From Cellulophaga sp. 20_2_10 (GTDB lineage Bacteria; Bacteroidota; Bacteroidia; Flavobacteriales; Flavobacteriaceae), in NCBI RefSeq assembly GCF_023476645.1, contig NZ_JAMCOJ010000003.1:310001-374000 (forward strand): a stretch of 64,000 bases of DNA. The letters run 5' to 3'. The position numbers and the translations under genes are program-made. Positions 51,339-60,522 of the stretch are shown here, in pieces (position 1 is the stretch's first letter; each line of letters begins with the position of its first letter). Below the pieces are notes generated by a model. It was given only the letters and a program-made list of their open reading frames with translations, was not told where the DNA came from and did no database searches.

Positions 51339-53081
51339 ATGGCGTCGCATTACGAAGCACCTATACGAAAACCCCTAGTAATTGGAGACAAAGGATACCA
51401 CGATGTAACTGTGGATATCTCTGCTCCTATTGAAGGTAGAGCAAATAAGCAGTGGTGGATAGTTTTTACCATAGCATTGATAGCATTCCTTTGGGGAGTT
51501 GGTTGTATAATTTACACGGTATCTACAGGTATAGGAACCTGGGGATTAAATAAAACAGTAGGCTGGGCCTGGGATATTACCAACTTTGTTTGGTGGGTAG
51601 GTATAGGGCACGCAGGAACATTGATTTCTGCAGTACTACTGCTCTTTAGACAAAAATGGAGAATGGCAATTAACCGTTCTGCAGAGGCAATGACAATTTT
51701 CTCTGTAGTGCAGGCTGGTTTATTCCCAATTATTCACATGGGTCGACCTTGGTTGGCATATTGGGTATTACCTATTCCAAATCAATTTGGTTCGTTATGG
51801 GTTAACTTCAATTCGCCTTTACTGTGGGATGTATTCGCAATTTCTACCTATTTATCTGTATCATTGGTTTTCTGGTGGACAGGTCTTTTGCCAGATTTTG
51901 CAATGATTCGTGATAGGGCAGTGAAGCCATTTCAGAAAAAAATATATAGCTTATTAAGTTTCGGTTGGACGGGTAGAGCTAAAGATTGGCAACGTTTTGA
52001 GGAAGTTTCTCTTGTGTTAGCAGGTTTAGCTACGCCACTTGTACTTTCTGTACATACAATTGTATCTTTTGATTTTGCTACTTCAGTAATACCAGGATGG
52101 CATACTACTATATTCCCTCCTTATTTTGTTGCTGGTGCAATTTTCTCTGGATTCGCAATGGTAAACACGCTTCTTATTATAATGAGAAAAGTGTGTAGCT
52201 TGGAAGATTATATTACAGTACAGCATATAGAGTTAATGAACATAGTAATTATGTTAACAGGGTCTATTGTGGGTTGTGCATATATTACAGAGCTGTTTAT
52301 GGCATGGTATTCTGGTGTAGAATATGAACAATATGCTTTTTTAAACAGAGCAACTGGTCCTTACTGGTGGGCGTACTTGTTAATGATGTCTTGTAATGTG
52401 TTTTCTCCACAATTTATGTGGTCTAAGAAACTGCGTACAAGTATTATGTTTTCTTTCTTTATTTCAATTGTAGTAAATGTTGGAATGTGGTTTGAGCGTT
52501 TTGTAATTATTGTAACATCATTACACAGAGATTACTTACCATCTTCATGGACAATGTTCTCTCCTACGTTTGTAGATATTGGTATCTTTATTGGTACAAT
52601 AGGGTTCTTCTTTGTTCTGTTTTTATTATATGCTAGAACATTCCCTGTAATAGCACAGGCAGAGGTTAAGTCAATATTAAAAGCATCTGGTAGTAGGTTT
52701 AAGAATTTAAGAGATTCTGGAAAGCCAATGTATGAAATGCCAAAAACAACAATCTATAATAATACTACTACTTCTGTGGTAGCACAAGAGCAGGTTGTTC
52801 AGGTAGAGACAAAGGGTGATGCTAAAGTATCAGACTTGTTAAGTTCTTTAGGTAAGTTTGATGTTAATACGGACACTCCTGATGATCTAAAGAAGGTGAA
52901 GGGTATTGGGCCTCAAATGGAACAAACATTAAATCAGATAGGTATCTATAGTTTTGCTCAAGTGAGTAAAATGACTCAGAAAGAGTATGATTTATTAGAT
53001 TCAATTACTGAATCGTTCCCAGGAAGGGCACAAAGAGATGATTGGGCTGGTCAAGCCAAGAACTTAAATAACAAGAATTAA
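51339..53081 (+). CDS. actC: Alternative complex III subunit C (NrfD/PsrC-like) with helix-hairpin-helix tail
   Basis: An NrfD-family quinol-binding membrane protein of 580 residues. About ten hydrophobic helices span residues ~35-440, with NFVWWVGIGHAGTLISAVL, IIHMGRPWLAYWVLP and LSVHTIVSFDFATSVIPGWH as family marks. The last ~65 residues, DDLKKVKGIGPQMEQTLNQIGIYSFAQ... to WAGQAKNL, form a soluble helix-hairpin-helix module not needed for the NrfD fold and related to the tail of S2 in this window. actD follows after two bases. It oxidises menaquinol at the periplasmic side. Confidence 0.94.
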   Translation: MASHYEAPIRKPLVIGDKGYHDVTVDISAPIEGRANKQWWIVFTIALIAFLWGVGCIIYTVSTGIGTWGLNKTVGWAWDITNFVWWVGIGHAGTLISAVLLLFRQKWRMAINRSAEAMTIFSVVQAGLFPIIHMGRPWLAYWVLPIPNQFGSLWVNFNSPLLWDVFAISTYLSVSLVFWWTGLLPDFAMIRDRAVKPFQKKIYSLLSFGWTGRAKDWQRFEEVSLVLAGLATPLVLSVHTIVSFDFATSVIPGWHTTIFPPYFVAGAIFSGFAMVNTLLIIMRKVCSLEDYITVQHIELMNIVIMLTGSIVGCAYITELFMAWYSGVEYEQYAFLNRATGPYWWAYLLMMSCNVFSPQFMWSKKLRTSIMFSFFISIVVNVGMWFERFVIIVTSLHRDYLPSSWTMFSPTFVDIGIFIGTIGFFFVLFLLYARTFPVIAQAEVKSILKASGSRFKNLRDSGKPMYEMPKTTIYNNTTTSVVAQEQVVQVETKGDAKVSDLLSSLGKFDVNTDTPDDLKKVKGIGPQMEQTLNQIGIYSFAQVSKMTQKEYDLLDSITESFPGRAQRDDWAGQAKNLNNKN

Positions 53082-53083
53082 TT

Positions 53084-53605
53084 ATGGCATCTAAAGTTAT
53101 TCACGCATTATATAATGATGATGATATATTGATGCTTGCTGTTAAGAAAGTTAAAGCAGCTAAGCATCATATAGAAGAGGTATATTGTCCTTTTCCTGTT
53201 CACGGACTAGATAAGGCTATGGGTCTTGCTCCAACTAGAATTGCCATTACAGCTTTTATTTATGGTTGTATCGGTTTGGCTGTAGCTACGGTGATGATGA
53301 ATTTTATTATGATTCAAGATTGGCCTCAAGATATAGGTGGTAAACCAAGTTTTAGCTACCTAGAAAATATGCCAGCATTTGTTCCAATTATGTTTGAGCT
53401 TACAGTCTTTTTTGCGGCTCACTTAATGGTTATTACTTTTTATATGAGAAGTAAATTATGGCCTTTTAAGCAAGCTGAAAATCCAGATGTAAGAACAACG
53501 GATGATTTGTTCTTAATGGAAATAGAGATACACGATAACGAAGAGGAGTTAATAGCTTTGTTAGCAGATACGGGAGCAGTAGAAATTAATATTTCAGAAA
53601 AGTAG
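53084..53605 (+). CDS. actD: Alternative complex III subunit D (DUF3341)
   Basis: A 173-residue DUF3341 protein. The N-terminal cytoplasmic domain has a ferredoxin-like pattern (HHIEEVYCPFPVHGLDKAMGL). Two helices follow near residues 63-85 and 98-128 (FVPIMFELTVFFAAHLMVITFYM), and an acidic C-terminal tail ends the protein. It is a structural membrane subunit of ACIII with no cofactor. It lies between actC (two bases) and actE (11 bases). Confidence 0.93.
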   Translation: MASKVIHALYNDDDILMLAVKKVKAAKHHIEEVYCPFPVHGLDKAMGLAPTRIAITAFIYGCIGLAVATVMMNFIMIQDWPQDIGGKPSFSYLENMPAFVPIMFELTVFFAAHLMVITFYMRSKLWPFKQAENPDVRTTDDLFLMEIEIHDNEEELIALLADTGAVEINISEK

Positions 53606-53616
53606 TCTTAATAGTT

Positions 53617-54177
53617 ATGAAGATATTTAAAAATATAGGATTGGTACTAGGATTAGTTATTCTTACTGCATCATGTGCAGATAAGAATAGTCCCAACTAC
53701 CAATATATGCCAAATATGTACGAGGCAGTAGGATACGAGACTTACCAGAAAGTAGATTTTTTACCTAGTGGTATGGAAGCAGGTTTGCCTGTTGAAAATA
53801 CAATTTCAAGAGGTCATATTCCTTATGAGTTTGCTAATGATATTGAAGGGAAAGAATTAGCACGTTTACAAGCTAGTCCTTTAGATTCTTTAAAGGCAGA
53901 AGTAAACTTAACCAAAGGTAAAGAGCTATACAATATTAACTGTGCAATATGTCACGGTAATAAAGGTGATGGTCAAGGAAATTTGGTTAAAAGAGAAAAG
54001 ATACTAGGAGTTCCTAGTTATGCAGATGCAGGAAGAAATATTTCTGTAGGTGACGCTTACTTTACTATTTATTACGGAATAAATACAATGGGTTCTTACG
54101 CAAATCAATTGAATCACGAAGAACGTTGGCAAGTTGCAGAATACGTAATGCAATTGAAACAAGACTTAACTAAATAA
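53617..54177 (+). CDS. actE: Alternative complex III subunit E, monoheme cytochrome c lipoprotein
   Basis: A 186-residue cytochrome c. The signal peptide ends in LTASCADKNS with a lipobox Cys near residue 20, so it is likely lipid-anchored at the periplasmic face. One heme site CAICHG near residues 109-114 lies in a class I cytochrome c domain, with a C-terminal Met region (INTMGSYANQL) as the likely sixth ligand. It would pass electrons from ActA to the oxidase. 16 bases before actF. Confidence 0.93.
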   Translation: MKIFKNIGLVLGLVILTASCADKNSPNYQYMPNMYEAVGYETYQKVDFLPSGMEAGLPVENTISRGHIPYEFANDIEGKELARLQASPLDSLKAEVNLTKGKELYNINCAICHGNKGDGQGNLVKREKILGVPSYADAGRNISVGDAYFTIYYGINTMGSYANQLNHEERWQVAEYVMQLKQDLTK

Positions 54178-54193
54178 TACATAGATTAAGAAT

Positions 54194-55516
54194 ATGTACA
54201 CTTTTTCAAACAGACTAAAAATAGCTTCATTTATATTAATGGCTGTAGGTTTATTAGGTATAGCTGCAGGCTTTATCTCTATGCCAAGTACAGTAGAAGA
54301 TGCTAAAGCTATGGTGGCTAGCCATGACGGTGGTCATGGAGAACATGCTACTACAGAAGAACATGTTAAGGATACTCATGGTGAATCTGCTCATGCAGAA
54401 GGTAGTCATAGCAAACATGATGAGCATTTATTACATCAATTAAAAAACAAGCCTTGGGCAGCATTATATGTAGCGGCTTTCTTTTTCTTTATGATAGCAT
54501 TAGGAGTATTGGCATTTTATGCAATACAACGAGTAGCGCAAGCTGGTTGGTCTCCTTTACTATTTAGGGTGATGGAAGGTATAACAGCTTACTTAGCTCC
54601 AGGTGGTATTATTGTAGTTGCTATACTAGCGACATCTGTGGCTCATATGAATCATTTGTTCGTTTGGATGGACGCTGATGTTGTTGCTGACGATAAATTA
54701 TTACAAGGGAAAGCAGGTTTTTTAAACGGAACATTCTTTTTAATTAGAGCAGTTATTTTCTTAGGGGGATGGATTGCTTATAGAACTATATCTCGTAAAT
54801 TATCTTTGGCTCAAGATGAGTCTAATGACAATTCTAACTTTGTTAAAAACTTTAGATGGTCAGCAGGTTTCTTAGTATTCTATTTAGTTACAGAATCTAT
54901 GATGTCTTGGGATTGGATTATGAGTGTAGATCCTCACTGGTTTAGTACTTTGTTTGGATGGTATGTTTTTTCTAGTATGTTTGTATCAGGTATAACTGTT
55001 ATAGCAATGGTAACTATCTATTTAAAGTCTAAAGGTCATTTAGAAGAGGTAAACGATAGTCATATTCATGATTTAGCTAAGTTTATGTTTGGTATTAGTA
55101 TTTTCTGGACATATTTATGGTTTTCACAGTTCATGCTTATATGGTACGCTAACATACCAGAGGAGATTACATACTATATTACAAGAATAGAGGATTACAA
55201 TCTTCCTTTCTTTGGTATGGTAGCGATGAACTTTCTTTTTCCTTTATTACTGTTAATGAATAGTGATTACAAAAGAGTTAATTGGTTTGTTATTATGGCA
55301 GGTGTTGTTATCTTAGCGGGTCATTATTTAGATATATTTAATATGATTATGCCTGCAACAGTAGGTGATCAATGGTCAATAGGAATTTCAGAAATTAGTT
55401 CTGTGTTATTCTTTTTAGGATTGTTTATTTTTGTTGTTTTTAGAGCTTTAACAACTGCTCCATTGCAACCAAAAAGAAATCCATTTATTGGCGAGAGCAA
55501 GCATTTTCATTATTAA
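54194..55516 (+). CDS. actF: Alternative complex III subunit F, membrane protein
   Basis: A 440-residue membrane protein with about ten helices, a shortened relative of ActC. The first helix (IASFILMAVGLLGIAAGFISM) is followed by a loop with ten histidines between residues 44 and 81 (HDGGHGEH...HSKHDEHLLHQ). The remaining helices include VAHMNHLFVWMDADVV and FRWSAGFLVFYLVTESMMSWDWIM. ActF is a structural subunit proposed to help in proton movement. The His-rich loop stands out and could bind metal. coxB follows after 36 bases. Confidence 0.92.
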   Translation: MYTFSNRLKIASFILMAVGLLGIAAGFISMPSTVEDAKAMVASHDGGHGEHATTEEHVKDTHGESAHAEGSHSKHDEHLLHQLKNKPWAALYVAAFFFFMIALGVLAFYAIQRVAQAGWSPLLFRVMEGITAYLAPGGIIVVAILATSVAHMNHLFVWMDADVVADDKLLQGKAGFLNGTFFLIRAVIFLGGWIAYRTISRKLSLAQDESNDNSNFVKNFRWSAGFLVFYLVTESMMSWDWIMSVDPHWFSTLFGWYVFSSMFVSGITVIAMVTIYLKSKGHLEEVNDSHIHDLAKFMFGISIFWTYLWFSQFMLIWYANIPEEITYYITRIEDYNLPFFGMVAMNFLFPLLLLMNSDYKRVNWFVIMAGVVILAGHYLDIFNMIMPATVGDQWSIGISEISSVLFFLGLFIFVVFRALTTAPLQPKRNPFIGESKHFHY

Positions 55517-55552
55517 TAAGGAAGTTTACTAAAGCATAAAATAAATCATACA

Positions 55553-56620
55553 ATGATTACAGTTTTAACTATAACGGTTTTAGTCTTAATAGCCATTGCA
55601 ATTTGGCAAATGACCAAAATTTTTGAATTGTCGCAATTAAGAGCGACTAAAAATGAAACAGCAACAGATAAAGATAACAAGGTTAATGGTTATCTAATGT
55701 TTGCTTTTCTAGTATTTATTTACGGTATTACAATCTTTAGTTTTTATAAATACACTAAAGTTTTGTTACCAGAAGCAGGTTCTGCTCATGGTGCTGAGTA
55801 CGATGATTTAATGCTGTTAACTATGGCTATAATCTTCTTTGTGCAAACTATTACTCAGTTTTTACTACACTATTTCGCGTACAAATATCGTGGTGAAAAA
55901 GGGAAGAAGGCATTATTTTATGCAGATAACCACAAATTAGAATTTATATGGACTATTATCCCTGTAATTGTTTTGGCTGGTTTAATCCTTTGGGGATTAT
56001 ACACATGGACAAACATTATGGATATTAATGATGATGATGATCCATTAATAGTTGAGCTTTACGCACAGCAATTTAACTGGACTGCTAGATATGGTGGTGA
56101 GGATAATGTCTTGGGTGAAGCTAACGTAAGATTGATTGACATTGATAACGCTAATGTTTTAGGTTTAGATGATTCTGATCCTAATGCTACAGATGATGTT
56201 ATTGTTAAAGAATTACATTTGCCAGTAGGCAGAAAAGTTAATTTTCACATGCGTTCGCAAGATGTATTGCACTCGGCCTTTATGCCTCACTTTAGAGCGC
56301 AAATGAACTGTGTTCCGGGTATGATTACTCAATTTTCTTTTACTCCAATTAGGACTACTGCAGATATGCGTCTAGATCCAGATGTAATTGATAAAGTAAA
56401 AAGAGCGAATAAAATTAGAGCTAAAAAAGCAGCTGCAGGTATTCCTAATAATGATCCTTGGGAGTATGACTATATTTTACTTTGTAATAAGATTTGTGGG
56501 AAGTCCCACTATAATATGCAAATGAAAATTATCGTAGAAACTCAGGAAGAATACGATAAGTGGATGGCTTCTCAAAAAACATTTGGTGGTAATACTGCTA
56601 CTGGAGTTGCAATACAATAA
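55553..56620 (+). CDS. coxB: Cytochrome c oxidase subunit II
   Basis: A 355-residue CuA-bearing subunit. Four hydrophobic segments come first (near residues 1-20, 45-65, 83-108 and 125-150); the usual two-helix hairpin corresponds to the last two. The periplasmic cupredoxin domain begins VELYAQQFNWTARY. The CuA ligands are intact: HSAFMPHFRAQM (first His) and CNKICGKSHYNM, fitting Cx3Cx3Hx2M. There is no fused cytochrome c domain, so electrons probably come straight from ActA/ActE. A DUF-free insertion near residues 195-220 is Asp-rich. Confidence 0.95.
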   Translation: MITVLTITVLVLIAIAIWQMTKIFELSQLRATKNETATDKDNKVNGYLMFAFLVFIYGITIFSFYKYTKVLLPEAGSAHGAEYDDLMLLTMAIIFFVQTITQFLLHYFAYKYRGEKGKKALFYADNHKLEFIWTIIPVIVLAGLILWGLYTWTNIMDINDDDDPLIVELYAQQFNWTARYGGEDNVLGEANVRLIDIDNANVLGLDDSDPNATDDVIVKELHLPVGRKVNFHMRSQDVLHSAFMPHFRAQMNCVPGMITQFSFTPIRTTADMRLDPDVIDKVKRANKIRAKKAAAGIPNNDPWEYDYILLCNKICGKSHYNMQMKIIVETQEEYDKWMASQKTFGGNTATGVAIQ

Positions 56621-56667
56621 TTGATTTAAGAAACTAAGTTAACTAACAAAAATTATAATATCTGATT

Positions 56668-58473
56668 ATGTCAGGAACACACGAACACGACGACGATCAC
56701 GGACATCATCATAAGGAGACTTTCATTACTAAATATATATTTAGTATGGATCACAAGATGATTGCAAAACAGTATTTAATTACTGGTTTAATAATGGGTT
56801 TCATTGGTATAGCAATGTCATTATTATTTAGAATGCAATTGGCTTGGCCAGGTGAATCTTTTCCTATATTTGAAGCGTTATTAGGTAAATGGGCACCGGG
56901 TGGTGTTATGGATGCCGATGTATATTTAGCATTGGTAACTATGCACGGAACAATAATGGTATTCTTTGTGCTTACAGCTGGTTTAAGTGGTACTTTTAGT
57001 AACCTTCTTATTCCATTGCAAATTGGAGCTAGAGATATGGCTTCAGGATTGTTAAATATGATCTCTTATTGGTTGTTTTTTACGTCTGCAGTTATAATGG
57101 TTATTTCTTTGTTTATCGAGTCAGGACCAGCAGCAGCTGGTTGGACGGTTTACCCACCATTAAGTGCATTGCCAATGGCTCAATCAGGTTCTGGTTTGGG
57201 TATGACGCTTTGGTTATGTTCAATGGCTATATTTATAGCATCGTCTTTATTAGGATCATTAAACTACATAGTAACAGTAATAAACTTAAGAACTAAGGGT
57301 ATGTCTATGACTAGACTTCCATTGACTACTTGGGCATTATTTGTTACCGCTATTATTGGTGTTGTTTCTTTCCCTGTTTTATTCTCAGCAGCATTGTTGT
57401 TAATAATGGATAGAAGTTTTGGAACATCATTCTTTTTATCTGATATTTTTATTCAAGGAGAAGTTTTACACTATCAAGGTGGATCTCCCGTATTATATGA
57501 ACACTTATTTTGGTTCCTGGGTCATCCAGAGGTATATATTGTAATATTACCTGCAATGGGTATGGTGTCAGATATTATGTCGACAAACTCTCGTAAACCA
57601 ATTTTTGGTTATAGAGCAATGATTATGTCTATTTTGGCAATTGCATTCTTATCTACTATTGTATGGGGTCACCATATGTTTATTTCGGGTATGAATCCTT
57701 TCTTAGGTTCTGTATTTACATTTACAACCTTATTAATTGCAATACCTTCTGCTGTAAAAGCATTTAACTGGATTACTACGATCTGGAAAGGTAACTTACA
57801 AATGAACGTTGCAATGTTATTTTCTATTGGTTTTGTTTCTACATTTATTAGTGGTGGTTTAACTGGTATTGTTTTAGGAGATAGCACATTAGATATTAAC
57901 GTTCATGATACTTATTTTGTAATTGCTCACTTCCACTTGGTAATGGGTATCTCTGCATTATATGGTTTACTAGCAGGTGTGTACCACTGGTTCCCTAAAA
58001 TGTTTGGTAAAATGATGAATAAGAACTTAGGTTATGTTCATTTCTGGATTACAGCAGTTTGTGCTTACGGGGTTTTCTTCCCAATGCACTTTGTTGGTAT
58101 GGCAGGTGTACCAAGACGTTATTATGAGAATACAGCATTTCCTATGTTCGATGAACTTACAGATCTTAATATCTTAATTACAGTATTTGCTTTAATTGCA
58201 GGAGCTGCTCAGTTGATATTTGTTGGTAACTTTATCTATAGTATTTTCTATGGTAAAAAGGCTGAGCAAAACCCTTGGAAAGCTACTACATTAGAGTGGA
58301 CAACTCCTGTAGAACATATTCACGGTAACTGGCCAGGTGCTTTACCAGAAGTTCATAGATGGGCTTACGATTACAGTAAAACAAATGAAAACGGAGAGTA
58401 TGTACTTCCAGGACAAGATTTTGTTCCTCAGACAGTACCGTTACAAGATGGTGAAGAAGAATTAGCTCACTAA
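56668..58473 (+). CDS. coxA: Cytochrome c oxidase subunit I
   Basis: The catalytic heme-copper subunit, 601 residues with about 12 helices. The CuB/Tyr-His site is in WFLGHPEVYIVILPAMGMV, with the Glu of HPEVY marking an A1-type proton channel. The second pair of CuB histidines is in VWGHHMFISG, and heme ligands are in VHDTYFVIAHFHLVMG. The N-terminus is His-rich (six His in the first 15 residues). It ends the act-cox run; no subunit III or IV gene follows here, so those must lie elsewhere. A terminator lies 18 bases after the stop. Confidence 0.97.
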   Translation: MSGTHEHDDDHGHHHKETFITKYIFSMDHKMIAKQYLITGLIMGFIGIAMSLLFRMQLAWPGESFPIFEALLGKWAPGGVMDADVYLALVTMHGTIMVFFVLTAGLSGTFSNLLIPLQIGARDMASGLLNMISYWLFFTSAVIMVISLFIESGPAAAGWTVYPPLSALPMAQSGSGLGMTLWLCSMAIFIASSLLGSLNYIVTVINLRTKGMSMTRLPLTTWALFVTAIIGVVSFPVLFSAALLLIMDRSFGTSFFLSDIFIQGEVLHYQGGSPVLYEHLFWFLGHPEVYIVILPAMGMVSDIMSTNSRKPIFGYRAMIMSILAIAFLSTIVWGHHMFISGMNPFLGSVFTFTTLLIAIPSAVKAFNWITTIWKGNLQMNVAMLFSIGFVSTFISGGLTGIVLGDSTLDINVHDTYFVIAHFHLVMGISALYGLLAGVYHWFPKMFGKMMNKNLGYVHFWITAVCAYGVFFPMHFVGMAGVPRRYYENTAFPMFDELTDLNILITVFALIAGAAQLIFVGNFIYSIFYGKKAEQNPWKATTLEWTTPVEHIHGNWPGALPEVHRWAYDYSKTNENGEYVLPGQDFVPQTVPLQDGEEELAH

Positions 58474-58491
58474 ACGTTATTCAAATTATAT

Positions 58492-58528
58492 AAAGCCTTT
58501 TAAATTTATTTTAAAAGGCTTTTTTTTT
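58492..58528 (+). terminator. Rho-independent terminator after coxA
   Basis: A stem of AAAGCCTTTTAAA paired with its complement is followed by eight Ts, closing the act-cox operon. Confidence 0.88.
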
Positions 58529-58614
58529 GCATCATTCTTGGCTAACTTATATTGCTAAGTACTATTTTAGTATCTTGTTTAACAACAAACACAAACCATT
58601 AAATACACTATATT

Positions 58615-59436
58615 TTGAAAAAAATTATTCTAGGCATCTTGCTACTGGCTACAGTGGTGAGTATGGCACAAAAAAAACCTAAAATTAAAGGAAGTAAAAC
58701 GGTAATAGAAGTAACCAATGAGTTACCTCCCTTTAATGCCATTTTAGTTTCAGACGGTATTCTAGTAGAGGTTAAAAAAGCCAGAGATGAAAGTTATAGT
58801 TTTATTGGCGACGACAACCTTATGGATGTTTTAAAGTTTGAAGTTGTAGATAGTACGCTACAGATTAGTTCTTTTTATAGAATTGTCTCTAAAAAAAAAT
58901 TGTTACTAACTGTAAACTATATAAACCTTAATACGATTACAATAGTTAATGGGCGTATAGTAATGAAGGATATACTCACGACAGATAATTTGCAACTTAA
59001 TTTACAAGAAGGCTCTCGATTAACTTTAAATACATTGGCAGACAATGTTGATATTTCTATGACTGGTAATAGTTCGGCAGAGCTAAATGTTGATTGTGAT
59101 GCTGTTACAATTAATCAAGATCAAAAGAGTGATTTAAGTATTTATGTTGTAGCCCAAGACGCTAGTTTAACAATGCACGGTGGAGCAGATGCTAAAATGC
59201 AAGGGGCAATCTCTAATTTTAGTATTAATCTTTTTGGCAATGCTCAATTAAGAGCAGAAGAATTAAAAGGCGCAGCTGTTCTTGCGAATTTAGATGAGTC
59301 GCCAGATGCAAGAATTTATGCATCTGAAAAGTTTGAGCTTTCTTCTAAAGGAGGTTCTAGAACTTATTTATACGGTACACCTATAATTACTATTACAGAC
59401 TTTTTAGGAGCTTCTCAATTAATAAAAAAAGAATAG
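58615..59436 (+). CDS. GIN-domain (DUF2807) secreted protein with TTG start
   Basis: A 273-residue protein. The start codon is TTG: it gives a clean signal peptide MKKIILGILLLATVVSMAQ and no ATG or GTG in frame would keep it. The mature part is a GIN/DUF2807 right-handed beta-helix: FNAILVSDGILVEVKK, LLLTVNYINLNTITIVNGRI, and then short repeating strands with alternating Asn/Ser and hydrophobic residues (LQLNLQEGSRLTLNTL, DVNISMTGNSSAEL-type). Such proteins are predicted extracellular or periplasmic; function unknown. It stands between coxA and ruvB, the order I recall in related genomes. Confidence 0.85.
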   Translation: MKKIILGILLLATVVSMAQKKPKIKGSKTVIEVTNELPPFNAILVSDGILVEVKKARDESYSFIGDDNLMDVLKFEVVDSTLQISSFYRIVSKKKLLLTVNYINLNTITIVNGRIVMKDILTTDNLQLNLQEGSRLTLNTLADNVDISMTGNSSAELNVDCDAVTINQDQKSDLSIYVVAQDASLTMHGGADAKMQGAISNFSINLFGNAQLRAEELKGAAVLANLDESPDARIYASEKFELSSKGGSRTYLYGTPIITITDFLGASQLIKKE

Positions 59437-59484
59437 TTATTTTTAGATTGATATAATTTCAATTCAATTACTTCCTAATTCTAG

Positions 59485-59492
59485 TATCTTTG
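59485..59492 (+). promoter_or_regulatory. Candidate -7 element immediately before ruvB
   Basis: TATCTTTG fits TAnnTTTG and ends seven bases before the ATG at 59500, so the predicted transcript has 0-4 leader bases. No -33 TTG is found at normal spacing. Confidence 0.4.
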
Positions 59493-59499
59493 TTAGATT

Positions 59500-60522
59500 A
59501 TGAATGAAAACCTAGACCCTACATCAGATAATTTTTCTTCTGAAGATGTTGATATCGAAAGAGCATTAAGACCCTTGAGTTTTGATGATTTTGCGGGTCA
59601 AGATCAAGTATTAGATAATCTTAAAGTATTTGTTGAAGCTGCAAACCAAAGAGGAGAAGCACTAGATCATACATTATTTCACGGACCTCCAGGTTTGGGT
59701 AAAACAACCTTAGCTCATATTTTGGCTAATGAGTTGGGTGTTTGTATAAAAGTTACTTCTGGTCCAGTTTTAGACAAGCCAGGAGATTTAGCTGGTCTAC
59801 TAACAAATCTAGATGAAAGGGATGTTCTTTTTATTGATGAAATACATAGACTTAGTCCAATTGTAGAAGAGTACTTGTATTCTGCAATGGAAGACTATAA
59901 AATAGATATAATGATTGAGTCAGGGCCAAATGCACGCTCTGTACAGATAAATCTTAATCCTTTCACTCTAATAGGTGCAACTACCCGTTCAGGGCTTTTA
60001 ACGGCTCCTATGAGAGCTCGTTTTGGTATTCAGAGTAGATTGCAATACTACACAACAGAATTACTATCTACCATAGCAGAACGTAGTGCAGAAATTTTAA
60101 ATGTTCCTATAGATTTAGAGGCTGCAATAGAAATTGCAGGAAGAAGTAGGGGAACACCTAGAATTTGTAATGCCTTATTAAGACGCGTAAGAGATTTTGC
60201 TCAAATTAAAGGAAACGGAAAAATAGATGTTGAAATTTCTAGATTTGGACTGAATGCACTTAACGTAGATGCTCACGGTTTAGATGAAATGGATAACAAA
60301 ATATTAACCACTATCATAGATAAGTTTAAAGGCGGACCAGTAGGTATAACCACACTTGCTACTGCTGTTTCTGAAAGTGCAGAAACTATTGAAGAAGTAT
60401 ATGAGCCCTTTTTAATACAACAAGGTTTTATTATGCGTACACCTCGTGGTAGAGAAGTAACAGAATTAGCATATAAGCATTTAGGAAGAGTAAAAGGAAG
60501 TGTGCAAGGTGGTTTGTTTTAA
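59500..60522 (+). CDS. ruvB: Holliday junction branch-migration ATPase RuvB
   Basis: A 340-residue AAA+ motor that drives branch migration with RuvA. Walker [21 protein letters not shown] near residues 64-83, Walker [10 protein letters not shown] near 110, sensor 1 GATTRSG near 156 and the arginine finger region APMRARFG near 166 are all present. The C-terminal winged-helix DNA-binding domain ([19 protein letters not shown]...[12 protein letters not shown]) is complete. ruvA is not adjacent. Its stop abuts the thiH stop on the opposite strand, with no terminator in between. Confidence 0.98.
   Translation: MNENLDPTSDNFSSEDVDIERALRPLSFDDFAGQDQVLDNLKVFVEAANQRGEALDHTLFHGPPGLGKTTLAHILANELGVCIKVTSGPVLDKPGDLAGLLTNLDERDVLFIDEIHRLSPIVEEYLYSAMEDYKIDIMIESGPNARSVQINLNPFTLIGATTRSGLLTAPMRARFGIQSRLQYYTTELLSTIAERSAEILNVPIDLEAAIEIAGRSRGTPRICNALLRRVRDFAQIKGNGKIDVEISRFGLNALNVDAHGLDEMDNKILTTIIDKFKGGPVGITTLATAVSESAETIEEVYEPFLIQQGFIMRTPRGREVTELAYKHLGRVKGSVQGGLF

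Noticed and set aside
55553-56620. Defective CuA site in coxB because of CNKIC instead of CxE(I/F)C
   Set aside because: The Glu contributes a backbone carbonyl, so its replacement by Lys is tolerable, and the ligand spacing Cx3Cx3Hx2M is intact. I treat it as normal for this lineage.
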